A stretch of DNA of 64,000 nt from Streptomyces sp. NRRL S-37 (GCF_000721605.1 NZ_JOIZ01000009.1:119962-183961), one strand, 5' to 3'. Positions 17,793 through 27,490 are shown, counted from the stretch's first letter. Translations and numbers: made by a program. The notes: a model not told the origin generated them from the letters alone.

Positions 17793-18253
17793 CCGAGGTC
17801 GACCTCGACCGCCACCGGCTCACCCTGGTACGCGACGGTGAGACCGTCCGGAGCATCCCGGTCTCCGGCGGCACGCCCGGCGGCGACAAGCGCTCCTGGC
17901 GCGGAACGGCCGTGCTCATGGCCAAGGAGGGCACGATCAACATGAACTCCGAGACGGTCGGCCTCGGCGACGCCTACGACAAGATGGTCGACTACTCGAT
18001 GCGGCTGACCTGGTCGGGCATGTACGCGCACGCCGCCCCGTGGAGCGCCCCCCACTTCGGCAAAGCCAACCGCAGTTCGGGCTGCATCGGCATGAGCGAC
18101 GCGGACGCGGCCTGGTTCTACGGGCAGGTACGGCCGGGCGACCCGTTCGAGATCACGGGCGAGGAGACCAAGGGCGTGGTCGACCCGGGCAACGGCTTCG
18201 GCGCGTGGAACGTGCCGTGGACCGCCTGGCGGCAGAAGAGCGCGCTGCGGTGA
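17785..18253 (+). pseudogene. L,D-transpeptidase (YkuD) catalytic domain, N-terminally truncated
   Basis: The + strand encodes a YkuD domain: LDRHRLTLVRDGETVRSIPV, RLTWSGMYAHAAPWS with the catalytic His, and SSGCIGMSDADAAWF with the catalytic Cys, ending ...WRQKSALR at TGA 18251-18253. Streptomyces L,D-transpeptidases normally begin with a signal/lipobox and Ig-like domains, all missing here. The enzyme makes 3-3 peptidoglycan cross-links outside the membrane, so without an export signal this copy is probably dead. It sits in frame with the AlkD piece. Confidence 0.75.
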
Positions 18254-18317
18254 TCACGACGCCGACGCCGGGATCACGGCACCGGGCCGGCGTGCCCCGT
18301 CCGCGGGCCTCCCCGCC

Positions 18318-18671
18318 TCAGCGGAACTCGTGGACCACCTGGATCCTGCCGACGATGTGGGCGTTGAAGTCGTCCAGTTCCCCGGCCGGAACCCAGAGTT
18401 CGAGGATCGTCCGCCCACCCGCCTGCCGGACGGGGTACCGGCTCAGGAACTCCGACTCGACCTCGAAACGGGTGACGAAGCCGGCGCCGTCGTGCTTCAC
18501 GTTCCAGTCCCGGGCGATCCTGATCGCGTAGTCCTCGTCGAGGACCGGGTAGAAGATCGGCTGCTCGGGCAGCCGGGGCGGCCACGCACGCCAGTTCAGC
18601 TCCCGGACCAGATCCAGCTCCTTGGGACCGGTAGGGCGCCACAGGGTCGTCGTTGTCTGCCGACTGGTCAT
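18318..18671 (-). CDS. Conserved hypothetical (often labelled ADP-ribosylation/crystallin J1)
   Basis: A 117-residue protein with strongly conserved features of an actinobacterial family: TLWRPTGPKELDLV, WRAWPPRLPEQPIFYPVL, DYAIRIARDWNV and FEVESEFLSRYPVRQAGG. Members are often annotated by propagation as 'ADP-ribosylation/crystallin J1', but no catalytic evidence is visible. ATG 18671 follows AGGAAGTGA. It appears monocistronic. Confidence 0.8.
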   Translation of the reverse strand: MTSRQTTTTLWRPTGPKELDLVRELNWRAWPPRLPEQPIFYPVLDEDYAIRIARDWNVKHDGAGFVTRFEVESEFLSRYPVRQAGGRTILELWVPAGELDDFNAHIVGRIQVVHEFR

Positions 18672-18789
18672 GCCCGTCACTTCCTGCACGTGGGCCGCTG
18701 GTACGACGGTCCGGAGACCCGGACGATACCGGCACCACGGACTCGCCGGCCACGCGGTTTCCACCCGCGGCCGGCTCCGTGACCAGCGG

Positions 18790-20046
18790 TCACGGGACAC
18801 CCCCTGACCCGGAACCCGCACGCGCACCGGAGCCGGGGGCGTCGGCGGACGGCGGCGGCGCGTCGTCGGCGGGAGCGCCGAGCATCCGCAGCGCGGACAG
18901 CGCCCGGGCCCGGACCGCGGCCCGCGGGTGGCGGGTGAGGGGGCGCAGCAGGGCGGCGTCCTCGGGGCATCGCTGCTCGGCCAGCCCGACGAGTGCCGCC
19001 GGTGCGACGGCGGCCGGGTCGGTGCACAACGCCCGGTAGTGCGCGCGGGGGGCGCCGCCCGCGGCCCGGAGTTCCCGGCACACCGCCGCGCGGACGGTGG
19101 CCGACGGGTCCGTCAGGTGCCGTGCCAGTTCGTCGCCGCGGCCGGCGCCTCGCAGCCGTCTGACGGCGGCGGAGCGCACGGCCGTGTCCCGCGCACGGAG
19201 CAGGCGGTCGAGGGAGGCGTTCCCGTCCGGGCCGGCGAGGACGGCCGCGCAGCTGGACCGCCGGATGTGCCGGTCCCGGTGCCCGACGGCGAGCCGGGCC
19301 AGGTCCCGGGCGCGGAAGAAGCCGGCCTCGACGGCGGCGGCGAACGTGACGCGGCGGACCTCGTACGAGAGGTCGGCGTCCAGGCGGGCGAGAACCCGGG
19401 TCCGCGTGTCGTCGAGGACGGTCTGCCGTCCGGACGCGAGCGCCAGACGCATCACCGTGCGCAGCGCGTGCACGCGCACCCCGTTGTCGGGGTCTCCCTC
19501 GGCGATCTCCCATGCCCGCGTCATGCCGAGCCGCCCGTACGCGGCCCCGGCCCGCAGGCCGGCGATCCGGGCCTCCCGGGCGCCGCCCGCCGACAGGTGC
19601 GCCACAGCCTCCTCGGGCAGCCCGCCCAGGCGCCCGAGGACGGCCTTCCGCACCCACGCGCCGTACCGCCGCATGCCCACCAGCGCCGCCAGGGGAGCCA
19701 GTCGCCGCAGCACGGCCTCGTCCGCGCCGGCGAGCGCGCGTTCGAGGGCCGCGCGGGCCAGCTCCCGTACCCGCTCGTCGGTGTCCGCGCACCTGATCAG
19801 GACGAGTGGCAGCACGGAGGCGGGCAGAGCCCCGGGCTCCGCGCGGGCGAGCGTCGCCGCACGGACACGGGCGTCCGCATGACCGAGACACAGGGCGACC
19901 TCGGACTCGGTGGGCGGCAGGCTCCAGGAAGGAGCGCCGGGGCCGGTCTCCCGCCAGTACGGGGCCCGGTCCCAGTCGGCGATCTCCCGCTTGTCGAACC
20001 AGTGGAAGCCGACCCGGATCCGGCAGTGAGAACGCCGGCCCCTCAT
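18790..20046 (-). CDS. HEAT-repeat solenoid protein
   Basis: A 418-residue protein made of ~35-residue helical repeats (ARVRAATLARAEPGALP, VRELARAALERAL, IRRSSCAAVLAGPDG, TVRAAVCRELRAAGG, AVRARALSALRMLG). The N-terminus has an aromatic segment (RVGFHWFDKREIADWDRAPY). The last ~35 residues are low-complexity Pro/Gly/Ser. It is likely a binding scaffold with no catalytic motif. It is the third HEAT protein in 9 kb, though not adjacent to the MerR-HEAT operon. Confidence 0.8.
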   Translation of the reverse strand: MRGRRSHCRIRVGFHWFDKREIADWDRAPYWRETGPGAPSWSLPPTESEVALCLGHADARVRAATLARAEPGALPASVLPLVLIRCADTDERVRELARAALERALAGADEAVLRRLAPLAALVGMRRYGAWVRKAVLGRLGGLPEEAVAHLSAGGAREARIAGLRAGAAYGRLGMTRAWEIAEGDPDNGVRVHALRTVMRLALASGRQTVLDDTRTRVLARLDADLSYEVRRVTFAAAVEAGFFRARDLARLAVGHRDRHIRRSSCAAVLAGPDGNASLDRLLRARDTAVRSAAVRRLRGAGRGDELARHLTDPSATVRAAVCRELRAAGGAPRAHYRALCTDPAAVAPAALVGLAEQRCPEDAALLRPLTRHPRAAVRARALSALRMLGAPADDAPPPSADAPGSGARAGSGSGGVP

Positions 20047-20405
20047 AGCGCCGGCGGTGCCCGATCAGACGCCGGCGTCGAGGGCGATCCAGTCGTCGGC
20101 CGCCCCGGCACCGACCGCCGGGCCCACACCCTTGCCGCGAAGCAGCCGTTCGCCCGGGGTGTGCAGCAGGGTGGGACGGAGTCCGTACGTCGTCATGGGC
20201 GGACTGTAACGTCGTCGCCCACCGCCCCCACCAGCTCTTTTCCGTCTCCCGATGCTGCCGTCGCGCACGGCCGGAGTGTCCGGGCCACGGAGCGCGGTGG
20301 GCTCCGCGGCAGTCACCTGAAACCCGTCCCGCGCTCACGCAACCCGCTTCGACGCCACGACGTCCAACTCCCTGACGGGCGGCTGCCGATCACTCAGGAG
20401 AGCAC

Positions 20406-20726
20406 GTGGCGAAGAAGGACCGGACGACGGACGCGGCGAGGGAGAAGGACCGCGAGAAGTGGATGGCGCGTTTCCAGGTCCGGCTGGCCCTGCAGCCGGG
20501 TGTGGACCGGGCGGTCGTGCTCCAGGCGGTCAAGGAGGTCACGGCGCACTGCGCGGATACGGGTGAGCACCCGCGGACCGCCTTCGGCGACCCGGACGCC
20601 CACGCCGTGCAGACCGCCGCGCGGCTGGTGCCGGCGGACCGGGCGGCGCGCGCGAGTCGGCACAACGCCGTGCTGGACGCGCTCGACTCGGTGTCCAGGA
20701 GGGCCGGGGACATCGCCGGTCTGTGA
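20406..20726 (+). CDS. Small hypothetical protein
   Basis: A 106-residue basic protein from GTG 20406 with GGAGAG just upstream. The middle (VKEVTAHCADTGEHPRTAFG, DPDAHA) faintly resembles the 'aevrehc...GexPxxAFGdPxxyA' pattern seen in some actinobacterial permease-prefix domains, but here no membrane segment follows. It could be a truncated member of such a family. Function unknown. Confidence 0.55.
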   Translation: MAKKDRTTDAAREKDREKWMARFQVRLALQPGVDRAVVLQAVKEVTAHCADTGEHPRTAFGDPDAHAVQTAARLVPADRAARASRHNAVLDALDSVSRRAGDIAGL

Positions 20727-20938
20727 CCGGTCGAAGCGGCTTCCGTCATGCCCGGCGCACGGGTTCTGACACGGGCTGCTGTCCGCCGGTGCCGCTGGTG
20801 GCCCAGCCGACGCCGAAGGCGGCACCCGGCTGAGCCGGAGCACATCGGTCGTCGTGCGGGCGGGCCTGTCGTCACCTGCGCGACTGCGGGCCGGCCCAGC
20901 CGGACACCGTGAGCGGTGCCCCGCTGGGCCGGGTGGCG

Positions 20939-21867
<929 letters not shown>

Positions 21868-21904
21868 GCCGTGGTGCCGCAGTACCGGATCACCGCCCGA
21901 CCTG

Positions 21905-22327
21905 TCAGGTGAGGGCGTCGATCAGCATGAGGGTGGCCACGGTCAGCAGTACGACGGCGAAGGCGCGCCGCAGGGGCGTGCCGGTGACCTTGGCGGCCAG
22001 GCGCTTGCCGTCCCAGGCGCCCAGGACCGCCGCCCCGGTGAAGGGGCCGATCACCGTCCAGTCGATGCCGGCGGTGGTGGCGCCGCGGGTGGCCAGGGAG
22101 GCCAGCGAGTTCGCCGAGATGACCAGCAGACTGGTGCCGACGGCGGCCCGCATCTCGAACGCCAGCACCGTGACCAGGGCCGGGACGGCGAGGAAGCCTC
22201 CACCGACCCCGAGCAGTCCGGTCAGCGCGCCCAGTCCGGCGCCGGTGCCGGCTGCCTTGGCGGCCCTTGCTCCGCCGGCTGCCGAGCCGGTGGCGGCGTG
22301 GCGCGGACCTGCCGCGCTTCCTACCAC
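21905..22327 (-). pseudogene. TauE/SafE sulfite exporter, C-terminal half
   Basis: About 140 residues correspond to the second half of a TauE/SafE permease (TGLLGVGGGFLAVPALVTVL, MRAAVGTSLLVISANSLA, DWTVIGPFTGAAVLG). Complete family members have ~250 residues and two repeats; here the first repeat is missing and the frame opens in the cytoplasmic loop. In intact sulfur-stress operons this protein exports sulfite made from persulfide. It is probably non-functional, although a short stable product is possible. Confidence 0.7.
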
Positions 22328-22671
22328 CTCCGGATGAGGCCGAGGTCGGTGGCGGTGGCGACGGCGGCGGTGCGCGATTCGACGTCGAGCTTGGCGTAGA
22401 CGCGGGCCAGATGGGACTTGACGGTGCCTTCGGTCAGGTGGAGGCGGTCGCCGACGGCCCGGTTGGACAGGCCGTCGGCGACCAGGGTGAGGACTTCGGT
22501 CTCGCGCCGGGTCAAGGCGCTGCCCGGTGCGCGCAGCCGGTTCATCAGCCGGTCCGCGACAGCGGGCGCCAGTGTGGTGCGTCCGGCGGCGGCGGTGCGG
22601 ACGGCGGCGGCCAGGTCCTCGGGCGGGGCGTCTTTGAGAGTGAACGACGGACGCCTGCGCCTCCCTGCCAC
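22321..22671 (-). pseudogene. NarL/FixJ response regulator, receiver domain lost
   Basis: The frame encodes FTLKDAPPEDLAAAVRTAAA, the end of a receiver domain, followed by a complete LuxR-type helix-turn-helix (LTRRETEVLTLVADGLSNRA, HLTEGTVKSHLARVY). The phosphorylation half is gone, with homology beginning at ~22650. Its stop overlaps the apparent ATG (22327) of the half TauE gene. Either a deletion joined the two genes or both lost their N-terminal halves separately. A constitutive DNA-binding fragment is conceivable. Confidence 0.7.
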
Positions 22672-23091
22672 ACCCCGCTAGTCCGCACCACCAGCGCGTT
22701 GCCGCGCGGGCGGCGCCGGGAACGGGTCTTCAGGGTGCCGAACCGGCCGTACCATCCGCCGTCGACGAGAACTCCACCGTCCGCCGATGCGCGTCCGGGG
22801 TCCTGGCGGACCTGGGGATCCAGTGTGCCGTGCCGGGACTTCTGCGCGCCTGTGAAGCCTTTCGGAGAGGAGGCGGAGTCCTCGACGGCAGCGGGGGAGG
22901 AGGCCCCCGGCGGTTTCGGAGCACTGCCGTTGAGCACCGTCCTTCTTCGGGCGGACCGGTGTCCACCGCTCTCCGTCCGCGCGGGTGAGCCGGAGTTGCT
23001 GCCCACACCTCGTTGCACGCAAGCGTGTTCGACATTACGGTCCATGTTTTCACAGTGCGGTCATCCAGGGTTCGAGAGGCACACGAGGCAC
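22672..23091. other. Intergenic region upstream of GH43 gene
   Basis: About 420 bases without a gene. CACGCAAGCGTG (23016-23027) is a short palindrome with CACGC/GCGTG arms that could be a LacI-type operator for the glycosidase. The 23030-23060 stretch is AT-richer and probably holds the promoter. The ribosome site GAGG lies next to ATG 23092. Confidence 0.45.
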
Positions 23092-24711
23092 ATGTGGCAA
23101 CCAGCTGCCCAGACCATCCACAATCCGGTCCTGCCGGGCTCGCACCCGGATCCGTCCGCGCTGCGCGTGGGTGACGACTTCTATCTGGCGACCTCGACGT
23201 TCGAGTGGCACCCCGGCGTACGGCTGCACCACTCCCGTGACCTGGTGCGGTGGCGGCCGTTGGGCGGCGCTCTGGACACCACACGTCTGCTCGATCTCAC
23301 CGGCTGCCCGGATTCCGGCGGAGTGTGGGCGCCGAACCTCTCCTACGCGGACGGGCTGTTCCACCTGGTCTACAGCAACGTCTCCACCTATGCGGGAGGC
23401 TTCACCGACTGTCCCAACCACCTCACCACGGCGCCGTCGGTCCACGGCCCCTGGTCCGATCCCGTACCGCTGCACGCGCGGGGCTTCGACGCGTCCCTCT
23501 TCCATGACGGTCCCGACAGCTGGCTGCTGAACCTGGTGCACGACTGGCGTCCGGGGCACGGTGGCTCGGCCGGTCTGGAGGCGACCCGCTATGACCGGTC
23601 CGCGTGCCGTCTGGTCGGTGAGCCGGTGCGTATCGCGCTGCCGCCGCAGGCCGGCTGGATCGAGGGCCCCAACCTCTACCGGCGTGCCGGCTGGTACTAC
23701 CTGCTGACCGCGGACGGCGGCACGGGCTATGACCACCAGGTCACCGTCGCCCGCTCCCGCACGCTGACCGGTCCGTACGAACGCGACCCGCACGGAGCTC
23801 TGATCACTGCCCGTCACCATCCGAACCTGGCCCTGCAGAAGGCCGGGCACGGCAGTCTCGTCGACGCCGGGAAGGGCCTGTGGTACCTGGCGTACCTCGT
23901 CGCGCGGCCCGAGGGCCGCCAGGGGCCGTGCGTGCTCGGCCGTGAGACCGCGCTGGCGCCCGTCACCTGGACCGACGACGGATGGCCGCGCGTCCCCACC
24001 GGCCTGCCCGCCCTGGAGATTCCCGCTCCGGACCGGCCCGCCGGCGACAACGAGGTGACGCGGACGGAGGCCGGTGAGGCGGACGGCTTCGACCGGCCGG
24101 TGCTCGGGCCGCAGTGGTCCACGCTGCGGCGCCCCGCGGCTCCCGACTGGGTCTCCCTCACCGCCCGCCCCTCCCATCTGCGGCTGCACGGCGGCCGCTC
24201 CCCGCAGAGCCTGACCGGCCCCAGTCTGGTGGGCCGCCGGGTGACGTCCGCGGACGGTGCCTTCGAGGCGACGGTGGAGTACCGGCCGCGGTCCTTCCAG
24301 CACCTGGCCGGGATCACCGCGTACTACAACACGCGCAACTGGTACTTCCTGCACGTCACGGCGGACGACGAGGGGCGGACGGTGCTGCGGGTGGCGGGCT
24401 GCGACCGCGGCGCGCTGAGCGTGGACGAAGCCGGCGAGGTGTCTCTCGGTGAGACCCGCCGCCTGCGTCTCGGTCTCGACCTGCGGGGGGCCGTCCTGCG
24501 TTTCCGTTACGCCACCGGCGACGACTGGCAGCCCCTCGGACCGCCGCTCGACGCCACCGTCCTGTCCGACGAGCACGCGGAGGAATTCGAGGACGGGCGG
24601 ATCCGGGCTCTCGGCTTCACCGGTGCGTTCGTCGGCATGTGGGCCTGGGACCTCACCGGAGGCGGCCTGCCCGCCGACTTCGACGAGGCGACCTGGCGCG
24701 CACTTCGTTAG
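23092..24711 (+). CDS. Glycoside hydrolase family 43 (xylosidase/arabinofuranosidase-like)
   Basis: A 539-residue cytoplasmic-type GH43 enzyme without a signal peptide. The five-bladed propeller starts with PGSHPDPSALR (general base Asp20); the pKa-tuning Asp133 is in GFDASLF; the acid Glu191 is in AGWIEGPNLY. Residues ~350-535 form the concanavalin-like C-terminal domain of beta-xylosidase-type GH43 proteins (DGFDRPVLGPQWSTLRRP, RSFQHLAGITAYYNTRNW). It probably removes xylose or arabinose from imported oligosaccharides. No transporter or regulator gene is adjacent. Confidence 0.92.
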   Translation: MWQPAAQTIHNPVLPGSHPDPSALRVGDDFYLATSTFEWHPGVRLHHSRDLVRWRPLGGALDTTRLLDLTGCPDSGGVWAPNLSYADGLFHLVYSNVSTYAGGFTDCPNHLTTAPSVHGPWSDPVPLHARGFDASLFHDGPDSWLLNLVHDWRPGHGGSAGLEATRYDRSACRLVGEPVRIALPPQAGWIEGPNLYRRAGWYYLLTADGGTGYDHQVTVARSRTLTGPYERDPHGALITARHHPNLALQKAGHGSLVDAGKGLWYLAYLVARPEGRQGPCVLGRETALAPVTWTDDGWPRVPTGLPALEIPAPDRPAGDNEVTRTEAGEADGFDRPVLGPQWSTLRRPAAPDWVSLTARPSHLRLHGGRSPQSLTGPSLVGRRVTSADGAFEATVEYRPRSFQHLAGITAYYNTRNWYFLHVTADDEGRTVLRVAGCDRGALSVDEAGEVSLGETRRLRLGLDLRGAVLRFRYATGDDWQPLGPPLDATVLSDEHAEEFEDGRIRALGFTGAFVGMWAWDLTGGGLPADFDEATWRALR

Positions 24712-24887
24712 CACCGCGAAGCGCCGTCGTCGCTTCCAGAGGGAGCGGCCGCCGGGGGAGGGCTGTCCGGGTCCTCCCCTCGGGGCCGGTCCCGCCCGCG
24801 GTCACGGCGCCGACCGGGTGTCTGCGTGACCGTGGCGGCATGGATCGTGGCGTGTCGGCTGAAGTCCCTCAGGAACGGGGCCGCCGT

Positions 24888-25001
24888 CCCGGTGCCGCGC
24901 CGCGAACGCGGCACCACCCGGCCCGCGTCCACGGAGAGCAGGGCCCTGAACCCGTCCCACTCACAGGCGACGATGACGAACGGCCTCTCGAGTCCGACCA
25001 C
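24888..25001 (-). pseudogene. ATP-dependent DNA ligase N-terminal fragment
   Basis: About 38 residues on the minus strand (ERPFVIVACEWDGFRALLSV, then DAGRVVPRSRRGTG) match the adenylation motif I region of actinobacterial ATP-dependent DNA ligases, normally xEPKWDGFRxxxSVD...RSRRGT. The Lys that takes AMP is Glu here, and similarity ends after the RSRRGT block. The piece lies just downstream of the NAD-kinase-like gene, so it is probably a decayed third gene of that region. Confidence 0.5.
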
Positions 25002-25091
25002 GGTTCCGTCGGACAGGCCGTGGTCCGGCTGGTGGCGCTCGGCTTCCTCGGGGCGTTTCCTCTCGCGTACCCGACGTTCCGCCTCGTCGGG

Positions 25092-26003
25092 TCACCGCTG
25101 TCCCGGAACGTGTGTCACCAGCCGCAGCCGCTGCTCGCACCTGCCCACCCGTACCGTCTGTCCCCACGTCAGCTCCAGGGCATCGCCCTCCACGCCGTCC
25201 CCGAAGGCGACGAGGCGTTCGGACTCGACGGTGAGGCGCAGCCGGCCGGTGGCGGCGAGTTCGCCGGCCACCAGGGATGTCCCGGTGGCCGGCGACGGCC
25301 AGGCCTCGCGGACGAACCAGAGCAGACGGTCCTCCGTGGGGTGCGGCAGCCGCAGGGCGCTGCCACGCTCCTGCCACACCGACCGGAGCCAGCCGGTCGC
25401 GCCGGTGCCCGTGCCCACCAGCACCCCGGAGGAAGCCTGGGCCTCGACGACACCCCCGTCGCCCTCCAGGCCCAGGCGGTACCTGGCCGTCTGGTGTCCG
25501 ACGGCGCCGAGGTAGATCTCGTTGAGCGCGACCAGCCGCTGGGTGTCGTCGGCGACGGCCTCGACCATGGTGAGTTCGTCCACCCGGGCCGTGGACGCGC
25601 CGCGCAGCAGCGCCGCCGCGTCGGCCACCCGGTGCCGCACCAGCACGCCGGGGTTGCGCCCCGGCTCGGGATCGACACCGACCACCGGCTGCCCGGCGAG
25701 GTACTTGGCCACGTTGGCCACCAGTCCGTCCTGTCCCACCACGACCACGACGTCCTCCGGGGCGAACAGGAAACGGTCCAGATCGCTCCGCTCCACCCGG
25801 GCCTGCCGCCAGGTCAGCGGGACCGCGGCCGTCACCTCGGCCAGCGCCCGGTGCGCGCGGCGGTGGCGTTCGGCGACTTCCCCGAGGTCCCGGCCACGGG
25901 AGGAGAGGAAGAAGGCGGCCTGTCCATGGGTGCCGTGCCGGGCCACCAGTTCCTCGTACTCCGTGGTGCGGTGGACCAGGACGGCCCGCGGGGCGAGACT
26001 CAT
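25092..26003 (-). CDS. NAD-kinase-like protein
   Basis: A 303-residue protein with NAD-kinase-fold features: VVVVVGQDGLVANVAKYLAG in place of the GGDGT loop, PVVGVDPEPGRNPGVL, and SSGVLVGTGTGATGWLRS at the second nucleotide site. The first motif is GQDG instead of GGDG, so catalysis and substrate may differ from ordinary NAD kinase. ATG 26003 overlaps the SPFH stop by four bases (ATGA), so the genes are coupled. Joint conservation with SPFH suggests a membrane-associated complex; this is inference. Confidence 0.8.
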   Translation of the reverse strand: MSLAPRAVLVHRTTEYEELVARHGTHGQAAFFLSSRGRDLGEVAERHRRAHRALAEVTAAVPLTWRQARVERSDLDRFLFAPEDVVVVVGQDGLVANVAKYLAGQPVVGVDPEPGRNPGVLVRHRVADAAALLRGASTARVDELTMVEAVADDTQRLVALNEIYLGAVGHQTARYRLGLEGDGGVVEAQASSGVLVGTGTGATGWLRSVWQERGSALRLPHPTEDRLLWFVREAWPSPATGTSLVAGELAATGRLRLTVESERLVAFGDGVEGDALELTWGQTVRVGRCEQRLRLVTHVPGQR

Positions 26004-27037
26004 CCCCGGGACCCGCCGCCGAACCGGGCCAGCAGCCCGGTCAGTACGTCCGGCGAGACGGTCACGCTGTCGATGCGCGGCAGGTTCTCCGCCAGCCGGG
26101 TTCCGGTGAGCGCGTGCAGCGTCGCCACGTCGACATCGCCGTGGACGCGCAGCCAGGCCGCCTGGGCCTCGGCCCGGGCCTCGCCGACCTCGCGCGCCGC
26201 CTCGGCCTCCGCGCGGGCGAGCGCCACCGAACGGGCGGCCTCGGCCTCGGCGAGCTTGACCGTGCGCGCCGCCTCGGCCTGTGCGCGCACCCGGTCCGCC
26301 GCCGCGCCCTCCTCCGCCTCACGGCGCGCGTTCGCCCCGCGCTGTTCCACCAACCGTTCCTCGCGGCGGGCGAGTTCGATCTGGCTGGCCAGTTCGTTCT
26401 CGGCGATGGCGCGCTCGCGCTCGACGGCGACGGCCCGCCGCTCATACGTCGCCCGGTCGGCCTCCTGCTGGATCAGCTCCCGGGCGGGCGTGCGCAGCGC
26501 ACGCTCCACCTCCGCCTCGGGACGCACCGCCATGACCCGTACGGCCACCACCTCGATCCCGGTGGCCGGCAGCCGCGGCTCGGCGCCGAGACCTTCCGCG
26601 ATCCGGTCGCGCACCGCGGCCACCCCGTCGACCAGCGCCGCGGACAGCGGGGTGCGGGCCAGCACGTCCAGCGCGTGCTGCTGGGCCGTCTCGGTGAGCA
26701 GTGTGCCCAATTGCTCCAGCGGGGCCCCGCGCCAGGCTCCGGTGTCGGGGTCGACGGAGAAGTCCAGGCGGGCCGCGGCGAGTGCCGGGTCGCCGATCCG
26801 GTAGGTGACGGTCGCCTGCACCGACACGTCCTGGAAATCGGCCGTACGGGCGCGGAAGGCCATGGCCAGCTCCCGGTCCTCGACCGGCACCTCGGAGAGT
26901 GCGGCGGCCAACGGGCGGAACCAGAAGCCGAGTCCTGGCCCGTCGTGCACCAGCTTGCCGCCGCGGTGGTGACGGATGTGGGCCGTGGGCGTGGAACGCA
27001 GGTGGCGCCAGCCCAGACGCCGGGTGATGTCGGCCAT
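26000..27037 (-). CDS. SPFH/Band-7 domain protein
   Basis: A 345-residue SPFH protein. The N-terminal Band-7 domain (residues ~20-190) includes GPGLGFWFRPLAAALSEVPV and DVSVQATVTYRIGDP. A long Ala/Glu/Arg coiled coil follows (ERERAIAENELASQIELARR through AEAEAAREVGEARAEAQAAW), with a short C-terminal domain. There is no membrane helix, unlike stomatins. SPFH proteins form ring or cage scaffolds. AGAAGGGG precedes ATG 27037. It is the first gene of an operon with the NAD-kinase-like gene, driven by the symmetric promoter at 27054-27101. Confidence 0.85.
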   Translation of the reverse strand: MADITRRLGWRHLRSTPTAHIRHHRGGKLVHDGPGLGFWFRPLAAALSEVPVEDRELAMAFRARTADFQDVSVQATVTYRIGDPALAAARLDFSVDPDTGAWRGAPLEQLGTLLTETAQQHALDVLARTPLSAALVDGVAAVRDRIAEGLGAEPRLPATGIEVVAVRVMAVRPEAEVERALRTPARELIQQEADRATYERRAVAVERERAIAENELASQIELARREERLVEQRGANARREAEEGAAADRVRAQAEAARTVKLAEAEAARSVALARAEAEAAREVGEARAEAQAAWLRVHGDVDVATLHALTGTRLAENLPRIDSVTVSPDVLTGLLARFGGGSRG

Positions 27038-27053
27038 GGGATCCCCTTCTTTT

Positions 27054-27101
27054 TCGTCCTCTTGACGATAATGCGGAACTTTCTTATCGTCAAGAGGACG
27101 A
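27054..27101. promoter_or_regulatory. Perfect 18-bp inverted repeat containing two mirror promoters
   Basis: Arms 27054-27071 and 27084-27101 are exact reverse complements around a 12-base centre. On the minus strand TTGACG (27088-27093) and TATCGT (27065-27070) give a 17-base spacer reading into the SPFH gene. By symmetry the + strand has the same TTGACG (27062-27067) and TATCGT (27085-27090) with a 17-base spacer. The arms are large enough to be a dimeric repressor site covering both promoters. Confidence 0.75.
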
Positions 27102-27490
27102 GAATGGAGGGTGGGTGTGGCGTGGCTGTCGCGCCCGTAGGCAGGGGGAGTCGGCGGCGGAAGGCCGGCACCCGGTGGCGACGGCCGGGTGGCAGACCCT
27201 GCCGGCCCTGGCCCACCCGCGGTGCGGCGACACCTGTGCGCAGCGTGCCACCAGGCCCGGTGTCGCGACCGTCCATCGCCACGCGCGTGAGGCGGCACGG
27301 GATGAACGTCCGAGTCCGCACGGTCCTGTTCGGACGACTGCCGTGGGCCTCGCCCGCGCTGCCCGGTGTCACGCATGACCTGGCCGCAGCCCGCGCACAC
27401 CCGTGGCTACCTGTGGATCACCCGACGCACTCTTTGCGACGCACTGCCGGATCCAGGCTGCGTTACCCTACGGCCAGTCAAGATCACACC
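27102..27490. other. Region downstream of the rightward mirror promoter
   Basis: About 390 bases. An 87-codon frame starts at GTG 27115 just after GGAGGGTG, directly behind the rightward promoter, but its Arg/Ala-rich sequence resembles no family. It could be a leader RNA, a small protein, or non-coding. Confidence 0.3.

Noticed and set aside
20065..20196. A 43-codon minus-strand frame (MTTYGLRPTLLHTPGERLLR...)
   Set aside because: It has no ribosome site and no similarity; it may be chance or an upstream scrap of the HEAT gene region.
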